Below, piece after piece: positions 18,570-27,142 of a stretch of 64,000 nucleotides of DNA; within the stretch, counting starts at the first letter, position 1; the number at the start of each line of letters is the position of its first letter. The notes below the pieces were generated by a model. It ran no database searches and was not told the origin of the DNA. It saw nothing but the letters and a program-made list of their open reading frames with translations. The position numbers and the translations under genes are program-made. The stretch covers positions 248,001-312,000 of the forward strand of contig NZ_LQXM01000027.1 of NCBI RefSeq assembly GCF_001648555.1, read 5' to 3'. This DNA comes from Rossellomorea aquimaris TF-12. GTDB taxonomy: Bacteria > Bacillota > Bacilli > Bacillales > Bacillaceae_B.

Positions 18570-18956
18570 TTAAAAAATGACTCCCGCGTGAAGGATACAA
18601 TTCGCGTACGGAGTGACTTCCCCCGTGCGGATGACGGCCTTCGTTTTATGGGTTTCTTTCTTGAAATCTTCATGGGATACATACTGGATCCCGTCAAACC
18701 ATGAGGTCATTTGCTTATGCACCTCTGCATTGGTTTCAACTTCTTCTGCAAGAGTGACGGCTTCTACGACCATCTCTTCCTTTAACAGTTCGACTACGTC
18801 CAGGAAGGACGGCTCTCCCTGTTTCAATGCCAGGTCGATTTTTACGACGTCTGACGGAATCGGGAGACCGGCATCGGCCACGACAATCGTATCCGTGTGG
18901 CCGAGGTCGGCTAGTATTTTCGCAATGTGACTGTTCAAGATGCCATGTCGTTTCAT
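18570..18956 (-). CDS. rbsD: D-ribose pyranase
   Basis: A 128-residue enzyme that converts beta-pyranose to furanose ribose so that RbsK can use it. The N-terminus [22 protein letters not shown] contains the catalytic histidine, and [21 protein letters not shown] (in two parts) is the conserved C-terminal sequence. It overlaps the end of rbsK by four bases. Confidence 0.95.
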   Translation of the reverse strand: MKRHGILNSHIAKILADLGHTDTIVVADAGLPIPSDVVKIDLALKQGEPSFLDVVELLKEEMVVEAVTLAEEVETNAEVHKQMTSWFDGIQYVSHEDFKKETHKTKAVIRTGEVTPYANCILHAGVIF

Positions 18957-19843
18957 TCTGCCAGCTTCCTTTCTACTTCGTCTCTTGTCGGCATTCCGCC
19001 CTGGGCTCCGAATCCGGACACAGAAAGGGATGCGGCCCGATTCGCAAATCGCAGGCTTTCTTCCATTGATTGTCCTTCTGCAACGGCTGTCCCGAATGCG
19101 GCATTGAAGGTATCGCCTGCCCCTGTCGTATCAACAACCTCGACTTCGAAGGAAGGAACAAGGATTTCCTTTGTTCCATTATGGTAGCGAACTCCGGCTG
19201 CCCCTTCGGTGATGATTACTTTCTCAGGGTATTGTTTCAGTGCTTCTGACGGCTTCGCTCCATTAAAAAGCACATCCGCTTCATGTTCATTCGGTGTCAG
19301 GTAGCTCGCTCCATCAATAACTTTCTGTGAAATCTTCCTTGCTGGAGCCGGATTAAGTAGTAGTGGGACTTCAATCTTGTTGCACAGGTCTGCCACGTAT
19401 TCAACCGTTTCCTCCGGGATCTCCTGCTGGATCATGATGAGATCACATGTTTTAAGAAAATCAGCTGTTTTCTCTACGTACTCTGGGGTCACAAGATCAT
19501 TAGCTCCTTTTACAACAACAATGCTGTTATCCCCTTCAGCCAGGATGATATGAGCCGTTCCAGATTTCTCACCTGTAACCGGTTCCACATAGTTTGTATG
19601 AACACCGTTACTCTTAAAGTTTTCTAAAATCTCTTGTCCGTACGGATCATCCCCTATGCATCCGATCATGTAAACGTCAGCCCCAAGCCTTGCTGCTGCT
19701 ACGGCCTGGTTGGCACCTTTCCCGCCAGGTACCGTGTCAAAGCTGTCGCCAAGTACCGTTTCCCCTGCACCGGGGCGTTTGGCTGATGTCACCACCAGAT
19801 CCATGGATGAACTGCCGATTACGGCAATTTTCGCTTTTTTCAT
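18953..19843 (-). CDS. rbsK: Ribokinase
   Basis: PfkB-family kinase of 296 residues that phosphorylates ribose to ribose 5-phosphate. [16 protein letters not shown] near residue 41 is the first family signature and [14 protein letters not shown] near 240 the second, with the catalytic aspartate in GAGD. It follows rbsR by six bases and overlaps rbsD. Confidence 0.95.
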   Translation of the reverse strand: MKKAKIAVIGSSSMDLVVTSAKRPGAGETVLGDSFDTVPGGKGANQAVAAARLGADVYMIGCIGDDPYGQEILENFKSNGVHTNYVEPVTGEKSGTAHIILAEGDNSIVVVKGANDLVTPEYVEKTADFLKTCDLIMIQQEIPEETVEYVADLCNKIEVPLLLNPAPARKISQKVIDGASYLTPNEHEADVLFNGAKPSEALKQYPEKVIITEGAAGVRYHNGTKEILVPSFEVEVVDTTGAGDTFNAAFGTAVAEGQSMEESLRFANRAASLSVSGFGAQGGMPTRDEVERKLAE

Positions 19844-19849
19844 CTTTCT

Positions 19850-20830
19850 TCATCCCTTTCGTGTTGTGTTTCGCTGTATGAGTTCAACCGGAAGCTGAAC
19901 ACTTGTATCGATGTCTATCTCTTTTTTTATCAGTTTAATCAGAAGTGCCGCGGCCTGCCTGCCCATTTCGTAAGCCGGCTGCCTGATCGTTGAGAGCGCC
20001 GGATAGGACAGGCTGCTCTGGGGGATGTCATCGTAGCCGATGATCTGTACGTCTTCAGGTATCTTCTTTCCAAGCCTCAAGGCCTCATGGAGAATGGCAA
20101 TCCCGACGATATCATTGCTCGCGATGACCCCATCCGTATCGGGATAAGTGTCAAACAGCTCCTCTGCCCAGCCCTTTGCGTCTTCAAAGGAGAACGAGGT
20201 CGTGGACATCACGGTAAAATCGACGTCCGTCCCGCTTAAGTACTCGACAGCTCCACGGAATCGGTCCTGTGCCGGCTTGACGTTGGCCGGTCCCTTCATG
20301 ACGGTAATCCGCTTCGCCCCTTTTTCCACGAGGGTCTTTGCCGCCAGGCGTCCTCCTTTGCGGCCGTCCGCATAGACAGCCGGATAGTTTTCCGTGGTCC
20401 GGTCAAGGAGAACGAGTGGGAGGTTCAATTCACTATAAAGCTGATCATGCTCCACATGATTGGTCGCAGAAATCATGCCGACGACATTGTTCTGAACGAA
20501 GGTCTGGATATAATCCAGTTCTTTCTGAATGTTCTCGTCACTGTTACCGAGGAGGAGCCTGAATCCAGCCTCACTCACTTCATCCTCGACCCCTCTTGCA
20601 AGCTGTGGGAAATACGGGTTCGTGATATCTGGAAGGAGCAGTCCGATCAACCTCGATCCCCTTTTAAATAGGGAGCGGGCTACCTCGTTCGGGCTATAGT
20701 TGAGCATTTCGATCGCCTGCATCACTTTTTTCCTCGTCTCTGTTCCTACATACCCGTTATCATTGAGCACCCGCGAGACCGTCGCCACTGAAACCCCCGC
20801 TTCACTTGCTACATCCTTGATTGTTGCCAC
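19850..20830 (-). CDS. rbsR: Ribose operon repressor, LacI family
   Basis: A 326-residue regulator: LacI-type helix-turn-helix at the N-terminus (ATIKDVASEAGVSVATVSRV), hinge helix SPNEVARSLF, then a sugar-binding core (LIGLLLPDITNPYFPQLARG). It should repress the operon in the absence of ribose. Start choice: GTG at 20839 abuts AGGAA, whereas the GTG at 20830 is nine bases from it and gives the usual ATIKDV start, so I prefer 20830. Two matching operators lie just upstream. Confidence 0.93.
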   Translation of the reverse strand: MATIKDVASEAGVSVATVSRVLNDNGYVGTETRKKVMQAIEMLNYSPNEVARSLFKRGSRLIGLLLPDITNPYFPQLARGVEDEVSEAGFRLLLGNSDENIQKELDYIQTFVQNNVVGMISATNHVEHDQLYSELNLPLVLLDRTTENYPAVYADGRKGGRLAAKTLVEKGAKRITVMKGPANVKPAQDRFRGAVEYLSGTDVDFTVMSTTSFSFEDAKGWAEELFDTYPDTDGVIASNDIVGIAILHEALRLGKKIPEDVQIIGYDDIPQSSLSYPALSTIRQPAYEMGRQAAALLIKLIKKEIDIDTSVQLPVELIQRNTTRKG

Positions 20831-20862
20831 GTACGTCACTTCCTGTTCGTTTGGTTGGTTTT

Positions 20863-20880
20863 ATGTAACCGGTTACACAT
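20863..20880. promoter_or_regulatory. LacI-type operator 1 upstream of rbsR
   Basis: Near-perfect palindrome ATGTAACCGGTTACACAT, centred on the CG typical of LacI/CcpA-family sites. It is the likely RbsR operator, and CcpA might also use it. Confidence 0.8.
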
Positions 20881-20895
20881 AAATTAACATATGTT

Positions 20896-20909
20896 TGTAA
20901 CCGGTTGCA
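20896..20909. promoter_or_regulatory. LacI-type operator 2 upstream of rbsR
   Basis: TGTAACCGGTTGCA, a second copy of the same palindrome with its centre about 31 bases (three helical turns) from the first. Confidence 0.75.
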
Positions 20910-20957
20910 ACCTTTTCATTAAAAAAAGAGCCCTCCCCATAAGAGTAGAGCTCCACA

Positions 20958-21485
20958 TTATTCTATTTTTTTCTCTTCCTCTTCTTCCTTTTTCTTTCGC
21001 AGCTTTGGTATTCGAACAGTTGTGACCTCCCTGCCTTCGAAGATGTTTCCAATCTTGGTCATGATAGAGGTCACCAGTGTGGCGAAGATGACAATGGAAT
21101 AAAAGCCTGCACCAATGCCTATTCCGATACCACCCACATAGAAAATCATCGCCGCAGAAGTGAGACCTTTCACCCGCAGTCCATCTTTGAGGATCACGCC
21201 TGCTCCTAAGAATCCGAGCCCTGATACGATCTGGGCAGCGAGACGGAAGGGATCCATCATCTTTCCGCTATCTGGTTGACTGAGCATCTCAGCACCTTCG
21301 ATCGAAACGATCGTGATTAACGTACATGCCACCGATACGTACGTATATGTTTTTAAACCCGCGGGCTTATTCTTTGATGTCCTGTCCCATCCGATGATGA
21401 AGCCTAATACCGCACTCACCAAAATTCGAAAATAGACATCATGCTGCCAGAAGAAATCCGTTACTTCATTCATATAATGCGGCAT
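20958..21485 (-). CDS. MgtC/SapB family membrane protein
   Basis: A 175-residue membrane protein with about four to five hydrophobic segments. LVSAVLGFIIGWDRTSKNKPAGLKT (two pieces), VSVACTLITI and GLGFLGAGVILKDG are family signatures. The tail is a run of charged residues (KLRKKKEEEEEKKIE). MgtC relatives are linked to magnesium limitation and F-ATPase control in other bacteria; the role here is open. The ATG at 21485 has GGAGG at good distance. It lies upstream of rbsR on the same strand, separated by the operators. I see no M-box in its leader. Confidence 0.88.
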   Translation of the reverse strand: MPHYMNEVTDFFWQHDVYFRILVSAVLGFIIGWDRTSKNKPAGLKTYTYVSVACTLITIVSIEGAEMLSQPDSGKMMDPFRLAAQIVSGLGFLGAGVILKDGLRVKGLTSAAMIFYVGGIGIGIGAGFYSIVIFATLVTSIMTKIGNIFEGREVTTVRIPKLRKKKEEEEEKKIE

Positions 21486-21747
21486 GTCGCCATCCTCCTT
21501 AAATGAAAAAGAGACCTCGCCACAAAACGAGTGCCTGATTTCTCCACCTGTCGTGAAAAAATCATACCGTTCGCTTTATAGGTGATCCCTTTTACTCTAT
21601 TTACCAAGCTTCGTTCCATAGAATATTCTTTTCATCATATACCAATTTTTTTTACATTTCAATATTTCATCTCTAAATTCTAAGTGTAAAATAAATTTTT
21701 TTGAATGATCTTTTCAATCCCTAGGCACTCAATATCTTTCATTCAAA

Positions 21748-21782
21748 AATATATCCCCTTCAAACGAATTGAAAGGGGATTT
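21748..21782. terminator. Hairpin between the mgtC-like and oxidoreductase genes
   Basis: Arms ATCCCCTTCAA / TTGAAAGGGGAT with A/T-rich flanks. It lies between two divergent genes. The 448-base gap 21486-21933 also holds the ECF-type promoter and otherwise nothing I recognise. Confidence 0.5.
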
Positions 21783-21872
21783 ATATCTAAAAGATGTTTA
21801 TATCCCCAGTTGGGAAAGTACTATAAAATAATTTAAATGCTGTAAAAAATTCATTTAATTTTCTCCCTATCG

Positions 21873-21899
21873 TGTCACAAACCTCTTCCTTCACTCGTC
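21873..21899 (+). promoter_or_regulatory. ECF41-type promoter
   Basis: TGTCACA (21873-21879), 16 bases, CGTC (21896-21899). This is the exact form I know for ECF41 sigma factor targets. It sits 35 bases before the oxidoreductase start, and an ECF41-type sigma factor is the second gene of the operon. The match is seen directly; control by that sigma factor is inference. Confidence 0.82.
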
Positions 21900-21933
21900 T
21901 TTTGGATGAAAACAATTTAAGGAGGTTCATTTA

Positions 21934-23211
21934 ATGACTCAAGATCGATGGGATGTTGTCATTGTAGGAGGCGGTTTAGCCGGTTATGTATCAGCAAATA
22001 TTTTAGGAAAAGCTGGTCTGAAAACTTTACTTGTTGAAAAAGCAAATAAGGTTGGAGGACGTGCCAAAACGGATATTGTTAACAACCAATATTTGAATAT
22101 CGGGCCACATGCCCTATATAAAAAAGGGAGAGCAAGTTCAATTTTGACCGATTTAGGTATCACCATAACAGGGAATGCTCCTAAAAAAAACAGCATAATA
22201 ATTTATCATGACACTCCCTATATAGCCCCTTTTTCACCAAAAGGACTCGTACAGTCAAAATTCCTAAGCTGGAATGAAAAAATAGAATGGATTGGAATTC
22301 TACGGAAAGTACAAAAGTTACAGTCAGGTCTATTCAGCCATAAAACATTTCAACAGTTTGTCGAAGAAACAACCAATTCGTTCAAAATACAACAGCTGCT
22401 TTATACGTTAGGCCGTTTAGCTAGCTATTCTCATGCACCGGAGAAAATAAGTGCAAGCGTCATGCTTACTCATATACAACTCGGTATGGGAGGCGTTGTC
22501 TATGTTGATGGTGGATGGCAATCCATCATTGACCAACTCCACAACCAGGCTGTTACAAACAGTGTACAGATTCAAACCGGTTCATCTGTGAAGCACCTGA
22601 ATGCAATAGAAAGTGGCGAGTGGCAGTTAAAGTTATCCAACCAGGAAACTATCCTTTCCAAATTCATCATTTATACAGGCTCTCCCCAAGCATTGAATGG
22701 TCTGCTAGGTGTCCCTTCCAAAAAGCTCCCTTTCAATCAACTTGAACCCATTAAAGCCGCCACATTAGATGTTGCATTAACTAAGCTTCCAAACCCAAAC
22801 AATTTGTTCGCGTTGGGAATTGATGAACCTTACTATTTTTCTGTACACTCCAACTATGCACGACTATCACATGATGGTAAAAGCAAGGTTCTCCATGTAT
22901 TGAGGTATCATCACCCTAACGCTCATATAAATGGCCCGGATGAAAAATTGAAGCTGGAGGGGTTTTTAGAGACCTTACAACCAGGTTGGAAGAATTACGA
23001 AATTAAAAGTAGATGTTTTCCACAAATCACGGTCAATTGTCGCTTATCAAAGGTGGGAGATGAAACGATTTTCTCTCGCGGTCTTTCTATCGCTCCTGGC
23101 CTCTATATGGCTGGAGACTGGGCTTCACCATATGTCATGTTGTCTGAAGCTGCCGTTGAAAGTGGAAAGCAAGCTGCTTTGGAAGTAATCGATAAAGAAA
23201 CGGGGGTATAA
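21934..23211 (+). CDS. FAD-dependent oxidoreductase (phytoene dehydrogenase-like), ECF41-linked
   Basis: A 425-residue flavoprotein of the NAD(P)/FAD-dependent amine oxidase/phytoene desaturase type. The N-terminal dinucleotide motif is VVIVGGGLAGYVSANILGKAG; GGRAKT follows near residue 43; the C-terminal FAD motif is GLYMAGDWASPYVMLSEAAV. ATG at 21934 has AAGGAGG upstream. It ends two bases before the sigma factor start. The ECF41 group is known for gene linkage with oxidoreductases, carboxymuconolactone decarboxylases or epimerases, so this is probably its dedicated target. The substrate is unknown. Confidence 0.88.
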   Translation: MTQDRWDVVIVGGGLAGYVSANILGKAGLKTLLVEKANKVGGRAKTDIVNNQYLNIGPHALYKKGRASSILTDLGITITGNAPKKNSIIIYHDTPYIAPFSPKGLVQSKFLSWNEKIEWIGILRKVQKLQSGLFSHKTFQQFVEETTNSFKIQQLLYTLGRLASYSHAPEKISASVMLTHIQLGMGGVVYVDGGWQSIIDQLHNQAVTNSVQIQTGSSVKHLNAIESGEWQLKLSNQETILSKFIIYTGSPQALNGLLGVPSKKLPFNQLEPIKAATLDVALTKLPNPNNLFALGIDEPYYFSVHSNYARLSHDGKSKVLHVLRYHHPNAHINGPDEKLKLEGFLETLQPGWKNYEIKSRCFPQITVNCRLSKVGDETIFSRGLSIAPGLYMAGDWASPYVMLSEAAVESGKQAALEVIDKETGV

Positions 23212-23212
23212 C

Positions 23213-24070
23213 ATGCGAATTAGTAATGAAGAATATTTGATGTATAAGCCTTTGTTATTTTCTCTCGGTTATCGCATGACCGGGTCAGTATCCGAAACAG
23301 AAGATCTTGTTCAAGAAACGTTTCTCCGAGCCTATCAAATGGATGAACTAAAGGTGGAGAACAAAAAGGCATATTTATGTAGAATGATGACAAACCGATG
23401 CATTGATTTTTTTAAATCTGCAAAAGTAAAAAGAGAACAGTACATGGGTCCTTGGAATCCAGAACCTTTACTTCAAGCGGAAGACCGTCTCTCTGATCCT
23501 TCTGAAATTCTTATTGAGAAAGAGTTTTTAAGTATAGCCTATTTACGGATGATGGAGCACCTTTCTCCCCATGAACGCGCTGTTCTGTTATTACGAGAGG
23601 CATTCAGATTTTCGTATAAAGAGATTGCCATTATGATTGAAAAAAATGAAGAAAATTGCCGTAAGCTATATAGTCGCTCAAAGAAAAAAATGGCCGCTGT
23701 TGAAGGAGAAAGCTTACATTTTGAGAAAAATAAATCATTAATTCAACGATTTATTCACGCATTTCAAACAGAACATACGGATGAACTTTTAGAAATTATT
23801 TCAGAAAATGTCACACTGTATTCTGATGGTGGCGGAATCGTTAAAGCCGCTATACGACCTATCCTCACTCGCCAAAGAGTATTAGCGTTTTTACTTGGCA
23901 TCAAGAAGAATGTTTCTGAAGACTATAAGTATGACATTACAACCATTAATGGCCAACCAGCCATTTTGAACTACATGAATGGTGTGGTGCATAGTACTAT
24001 TAGCTTTTCTATATTCGATAATCAAATTGTGGAAATTTACATGACTGTGAATCCAGACAAATTACCATGA
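23213..24070 (+). CDS. ECF41-type RNA polymerase sigma factor with SnoaL-like C-terminus
   Basis: A 285-residue sigma factor: region 2 at ~8-75 (ETEDLVQETFLRAYQ), region 4 at ~110-160 (LSPHERAVLLLREAFRFSYKEIA), then a ~110-residue SnoaL-like extension. The extension carries DGGG (about 203-206) and the terminal NPDKL, both hallmarks of the ECF41 group, where this extension replaces a separate anti-sigma factor. Indeed no anti-sigma gene is nearby. The start at 23213 lies one base after the oxidoreductase stop, with GGGGG in the preceding codons, suggesting coupled translation. A matching promoter lies upstream of the operon, so autoregulation is likely. Confidence 0.9.
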   Translation: MRISNEEYLMYKPLLFSLGYRMTGSVSETEDLVQETFLRAYQMDELKVENKKAYLCRMMTNRCIDFFKSAKVKREQYMGPWNPEPLLQAEDRLSDPSEILIEKEFLSIAYLRMMEHLSPHERAVLLLREAFRFSYKEIAIMIEKNEENCRKLYSRSKKKMAAVEGESLHFEKNKSLIQRFIHAFQTEHTDELLEIISENVTLYSDGGGIVKAAIRPILTRQRVLAFLLGIKKNVSEDYKYDITTINGQPAILNYMNGVVHSTISFSIFDNQIVEIYMTVNPDKLP

Positions 24071-24081
24071 AACATGGGACG

Positions 24082-24122
24082 GTTCTCGTGCTTCCTCCTA
24101 ACGAAAAAAGAAGCGTGAGAAC
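24082..24122 (+). terminator. Probable terminator of the sigma factor operon
   Basis: Arms GTTCTCGTGCTTC / GAAGCGTGAGAAC with two imperfect pairs, followed by TTTCATG, twelve bases after the stop. Confidence 0.55.
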
Positions 24123-24233
24123 TTTCATGTGCTTCCGCCACTTCCCATCCCCTACCTAATCCTCAACCAAGAAATGGAATGTCTTCGCCTCCACCTTCAT
24201 AGAATTAAAGTAAACGAAGGGAGCTGGTCCTCA

Positions 24234-24596
24234 ATGCTTGAGTGGAGTGCTGCTATTGCAGCGGTTGCGTTTACCATTCTCGTGATCTATTTGATTTTGA
24301 CATTAAAAAAAGTAATGGCAACACTTGCTGAAACGAAAAAGACTCTGTCTGATACCCGTACAGCCGTGAACGGTATTACAGATGAAGCAGAAGATCTGAT
24401 TCATACAGCTAACGAAATTTCTGATGATGTAAAAGGAAAAATGGATGCCGTTGATCCTTTATTTGAATCAGCTCACGATGTGGGGGATATGATACAAGAT
24501 GTTACAAGCTCCATAAAAAGAACTGCTTTGCATAAGAGCAAACCTAAAACCGTTTATACGCAGGAAAGCAAGCCCGTTCAAATTAAATTGAAGTAA
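24234..24596 (+). CDS. DUF948 domain protein, membrane-anchored
   Basis: A 120-residue protein with one N-terminal membrane segment (MLEWSAAIAAVAFTILVIYL) and an amphipathic coiled-coil region with methyl-accepting-protein-like heptads (TLAETKKTLSDTRTAVNGIT). This is the DUF948 layout, as in B. subtilis YtxG of the general stress regulon. AAGGGAG precedes the ATG at 24234; the frame is open further upstream but that part is unlikely to be translated. Followed by a strong terminator. I found no clear SigB promoter. Function unknown. Confidence 0.82.
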   Translation: MLEWSAAIAAVAFTILVIYLILTLKKVMATLAETKKTLSDTRTAVNGITDEAEDLIHTANEISDDVKGKMDAVDPLFESAHDVGDMIQDVTSSIKRTALHKSKPKTVYTQESKPVQIKLK

Positions 24597-24599
24597 GCA

Positions 24600-24636
24600 A
24601 AAAAAAAGAGGCCGGAAGAACCGGTCTCTTTTTTGT
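24600..24636. terminator. Intrinsic terminator after the DUF948 gene
   Basis: Stem AAAAGAGGCCGG / CCGGTCTCTTTTTT, with T-runs on both strands, serving the converging YozQ-like gene too. Confidence 0.85.
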
Positions 24637-24671
24637 GAAGGTTTTATGTTTCTACAAGCTCTTTTCTCTAC

Positions 24672-24824
24672 TTATTTCTCATACTCTTCGTTTTCATACG
24701 TTCCATACTGACCATTCTCCGTATCAATGACTCCGCTCGTATACGAATCCATAATCTGCTGGCTTACCTGTTGGTTCGCTTTTTCATCATACGTAAACTG
24801 CTCTTTCGGATCCTTCTTCTTCAT
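24672..24824 (-). CDS. Small YozQ-like (DUF4025) protein
   Basis: A 50-residue protein beginning MKKKDPKEQFTYDEKANQQV and ending ENEEYEK. AGGGGG lies seven bases before the ATG at 24824. The sequence EKANQQVSQQIMDSYTSGVID resembles the DUF4025/YozQ family of small Bacillus proteins of unknown role. It is hydrophilic and has no membrane segment. It lies convergent to the DUF948 gene and divergent from the universal stress protein gene. The family call is from recognition and is moderately sure; that this is a gene is well supported by the ribosome site and composition. Confidence 0.7.
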   Translation of the reverse strand: MKKKDPKEQFTYDEKANQQVSQQIMDSYTSGVIDTENGQYGTYENEEYEK

Positions 24825-24933
24825 GTCGATTCCCCCTAAAAAAATTAGTAGTCTATTCTTTAATATTGTTCGAAAATTGGATACAGATATGAGTGGAAAA
24901 ATATAGTATGATAAGGATAAGGAGGGGATAACA

Positions 24934-25383
24934 ATGAGTTTAAAATATCAGAACATATTAATAGCTGTTGATGGATCAAAAGAAGCGGAATGGGCGTTCA
25001 AAAAAGGGATTGCCATCGCTAAACGGAATGATGCAACATTATCTTTGATACACGTAATCGATACTCGTTCCTTCGCGGCAATCGAATCCTACGATCGTAC
25101 AGTAGGAGAAAGAGCTATAAAGTATGCTGAAGAATTGTTAAATGAGTACAAAGCAGAAGCGACAGAAGCTGGTTTAACCAAAGTTAAAACCTATGTTGAG
25201 TACGGCTCCCCGAAAGTGATCATCCCAAGAGAAGCAACGAAGAGCGTCAAGGCAGACCTAGTCATATGCGGCGCAACCGGACTCAACGCAGTCGAACGCT
25301 TCCTCATCGGAAGCGTATCAGAACATATCACAAGAGCTGCACATTGTGACGTACTAGTTGTAAGAACAGAAGATATGGAATAA
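24934..25383 (+). CDS. Universal stress protein UspA family
   Basis: A 149-residue single-domain Usp. NILIAVDGSKEAEWAF at the N-terminus and GATGLNAVERFLIGSVSEHI near residues 110-130 form the ATP-binding motif G-2x-G-9x-G-S, so it belongs to the nucleotide-binding group. AAGGAGGGGATAACA precedes the ATG at 24934. It is probably monocistronic. The specific stress role cannot be read from sequence. Confidence 0.93.
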   Translation: MSLKYQNILIAVDGSKEAEWAFKKGIAIAKRNDATLSLIHVIDTRSFAAIESYDRTVGERAIKYAEELLNEYKAEATEAGLTKVKTYVEYGSPKVIIPREATKSVKADLVICGATGLNAVERFLIGSVSEHITRAAHCDVLVVRTEDME

Positions 25384-25483
25384 AAAAGAAGGGGTGAGGT
25401 AGAATGATTCTATCTCAACCCTTCTTTAATTTTGGCAAGGTGAAAGAAATTTTATTTAGAGAATATACTAGCAAAACTCCATA

Positions 25484-25740
25484 AGTTGATTGAAGCGGAA
25501 GGTGCTCGACTCCTGCGGGAATAGTGGGAAGGTACGAAAAGCGGAGGCGGCTCGCACAGCCCCGACAAGCATAAGATGAATGGGCCTAAGAAGGCGTTTT
25601 TTTGCCTTCTTGGACCATTTAGCTTATGACCTCGAGGGGCTAGCCGCCGGAGCTAGACAGGTGAGACCCCACAGGGCAAAGCTCGAGGAGGCTCACCGCC
25701 CACCCCGCGGAAAGCGAGCACTTGGAGCGAAAATCTACCT
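25484..25740. repeat. Dispersed GC-rich palindromic element, copy 5 (interrupted)
   Basis: Reverse orientation: it starts AGTTGATTGAAGCGGAAGG, continues GCTCGACTCCTGCGGGA, is interrupted at about 25529, resumes ACAGGTGAGACCCCACAGGG at ~25657 and ends CCCCGCGGAAAGCGAGCAC plus TTGGAGCGAAAATC. Lies between the convergent Usp and argH genes. Confidence 0.82.
25529..25656. repeat. Second palindromic element nested inside copy 5
   Basis: About 128 bases that split the copy 5 sequence. It contains GCGGAGGCGGCTCG / CTAGCCGCCGGAGC outer arms and a long central hairpin (GCATAAGATGAATGGGCC to its complement ending CTTATG at 25628, loop GTTTTTTT). Its sequence is unrelated to the host element. Confidence 0.75.
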
Positions 25741-25753
25741 GCACTCTCTTCCT

Positions 25754-27142
25754 TTAAACAGTGACAGTGGATACCAAGTGAGATTTACCCTTCTCAATCT
25801 GCACCTTCACCTGCTCAAACCCCGTACCACCATAAGACTTCCTTCTCTCAACCGCCGAATAAGGAGTCAAAATCGAATAAATATCCTCCTCAATCAATGA
25901 AGAAAACTCACCATACTCCTTAAGCGACACATCCTTCAGGTAACACCCTTTTTCAATACAATAAAGCACAAGCTTCCCGACAATTTCATGAGCTTGTCTA
26001 AACGGAATCCCTTTCGTCGCCAAATAATCCGCAAGCTCCGTCGCATTTGAAAAATCATTCCCTACTGCTTCCTCCATCTGCTCCTTGTTCACTTTCATCG
26101 ATGAAATCATGCCCGTGAATATCTTCAGTGATCCCACCACTGTTTTCACTGTATCGAACATACCTTCCTTGTCTTCCTGCATATCCTTGTTGTAGGCAAG
26201 AGGCAATCCTTTTAAAACCGTAAGAAGAGAAATGAGGTTCCCATTCACTCTTCCAGTCTTCCCTCTAACAAGCTCAGCCATATCCGGGTTTTTCTTTTGC
26301 GGCATGATACTGCTGCCTGTCGTAAAGCTGTCATCAAGCTCGATGAATTGAAACTCTTCCGTTGACCACAGTATCATCTCTTCGGCTAAGCGGGAAAGGT
26401 GTGTCATCATCATCGAGCTGTTGCTCAGAAATTCCAGGATGAAATCCCGATCACTCACGGCATCGAGACTGTTTTCATAGCATGACCCAAATCCAAGAAG
26501 CTCAGCCGAATACTCCCGGTCAATGGGAAACGTCGTACCAGCCAGTGCTCCGGCACCTAATGGGGATATATCGATTCTTTTAAGAGAGTCGATTAGTCGT
26601 TCCTTATCCCGCTCCATCATCCAGAAATAACACATAAGATGATGGGCGAATGAAATCGGCTGAGCACGTTGAAGATGGGTATACCCGGGAATGATTGTCT
26701 CAATATTTTCTTCCGCTTGAAAAAGTATGGTCTGCTGAAGCTCCTCAACAAGCGTAACGATTTCCTCCACTCGTCTTTTCAGAAACAGATGCATGTCCGT
26801 GGCAATCTGATCGTTACGGCTTCTGCCTGTATGAAGCTTACCGCCCACCTCTCCGATTAAATCGATGAGCTGTTTCTCCAAATTTAAGTGAATGTCTTCA
26901 TACTCCACCGAAAACTGAAGTTCATTTTTTTCAGCTTTTCCGTATAGTACTCCAAGTCCATTAAGGATTTGATCGGCTTCACTGGCCGTCAGGATTTCAC
27001 ATTTTTTTAACATCTTCACATGAGCGATGCTGCCTTCAATATCCTCTAGAACCAGCTCTTGATCAAAGGAGATGGATGCATTGAATTCATCCACCCATTC
27101 CTCAGGCTTTTTCGTGAAACGTCCTCCCCAGAGCTTGCTCAT
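25754..27142 (-). CDS. argH: Argininosuccinate lyase
   Basis: A 462-residue enzyme of the fumarase/aspartase superfamily, the last step of arginine synthesis (argininosuccinate to arginine plus fumarate). [20 protein letters not shown] (in the C-terminal half, near residue 274) is the superfamily signature with the catalytic serine loop; [13 protein letters not shown] and [16 protein letters not shown] are the other conserved regions. It overlaps argG by four bases (ATGA), so the two form an operon. Confidence 0.97.
   Translation of the reverse strand: MSKLWGGRFTKKPEEWVDEFNASISFDQELVLEDIEGSIAHVKMLKKCEILTASEADQILNGLGVLYGKAEKNELQFSVEYEDIHLNLEKQLIDLIGEVGGKLHTGRSRNDQIATDMHLFLKRRVEEIVTLVEELQQTILFQAEENIETIIPGYTHLQRAQPISFAHHLMCYFWMMERDKERLIDSLKRIDISPLGAGALAGTTFPIDREYSAELLGFGSCYENSLDAVSDRDFILEFLSNSSMMMTHLSRLAEEMILWSTEEFQFIELDDSFTTGSSIMPQKKNPDMAELVRGKTGRVNGNLISLLTVLKGLPLAYNKDMQEDKEGMFDTVKTVVGSLKIFTGMISSMKVNKEQMEEAVGNDFSNATELADYLATKGIPFRQAHEIVGKLVLYCIEKGCYLKDVSLKEYGEFSSLIEEDIYSILTPYSAVERRKSYGGTGFEQVKVQIEKGKSHLVSTVTV

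Noticed and set aside
15404-20671. Many open frames on the plus strand opposite the rbs operon (for example 15525-16193, 17672-18304, 18232-18573)
   Set aside because: They mirror the GC-rich codons of rbsB-rbsR on the other strand, have no ribosome sites and give low-complexity Ser/Thr/Arg-rich peptides.
21486-21620. Possible metal-sensing riboswitch in the mgtC-like leader
   Set aside because: A small hairpin with TCTCTTTTTC lies near the ribosome site, but I could not find conserved M-box or yybP-ykoY sequence elements.
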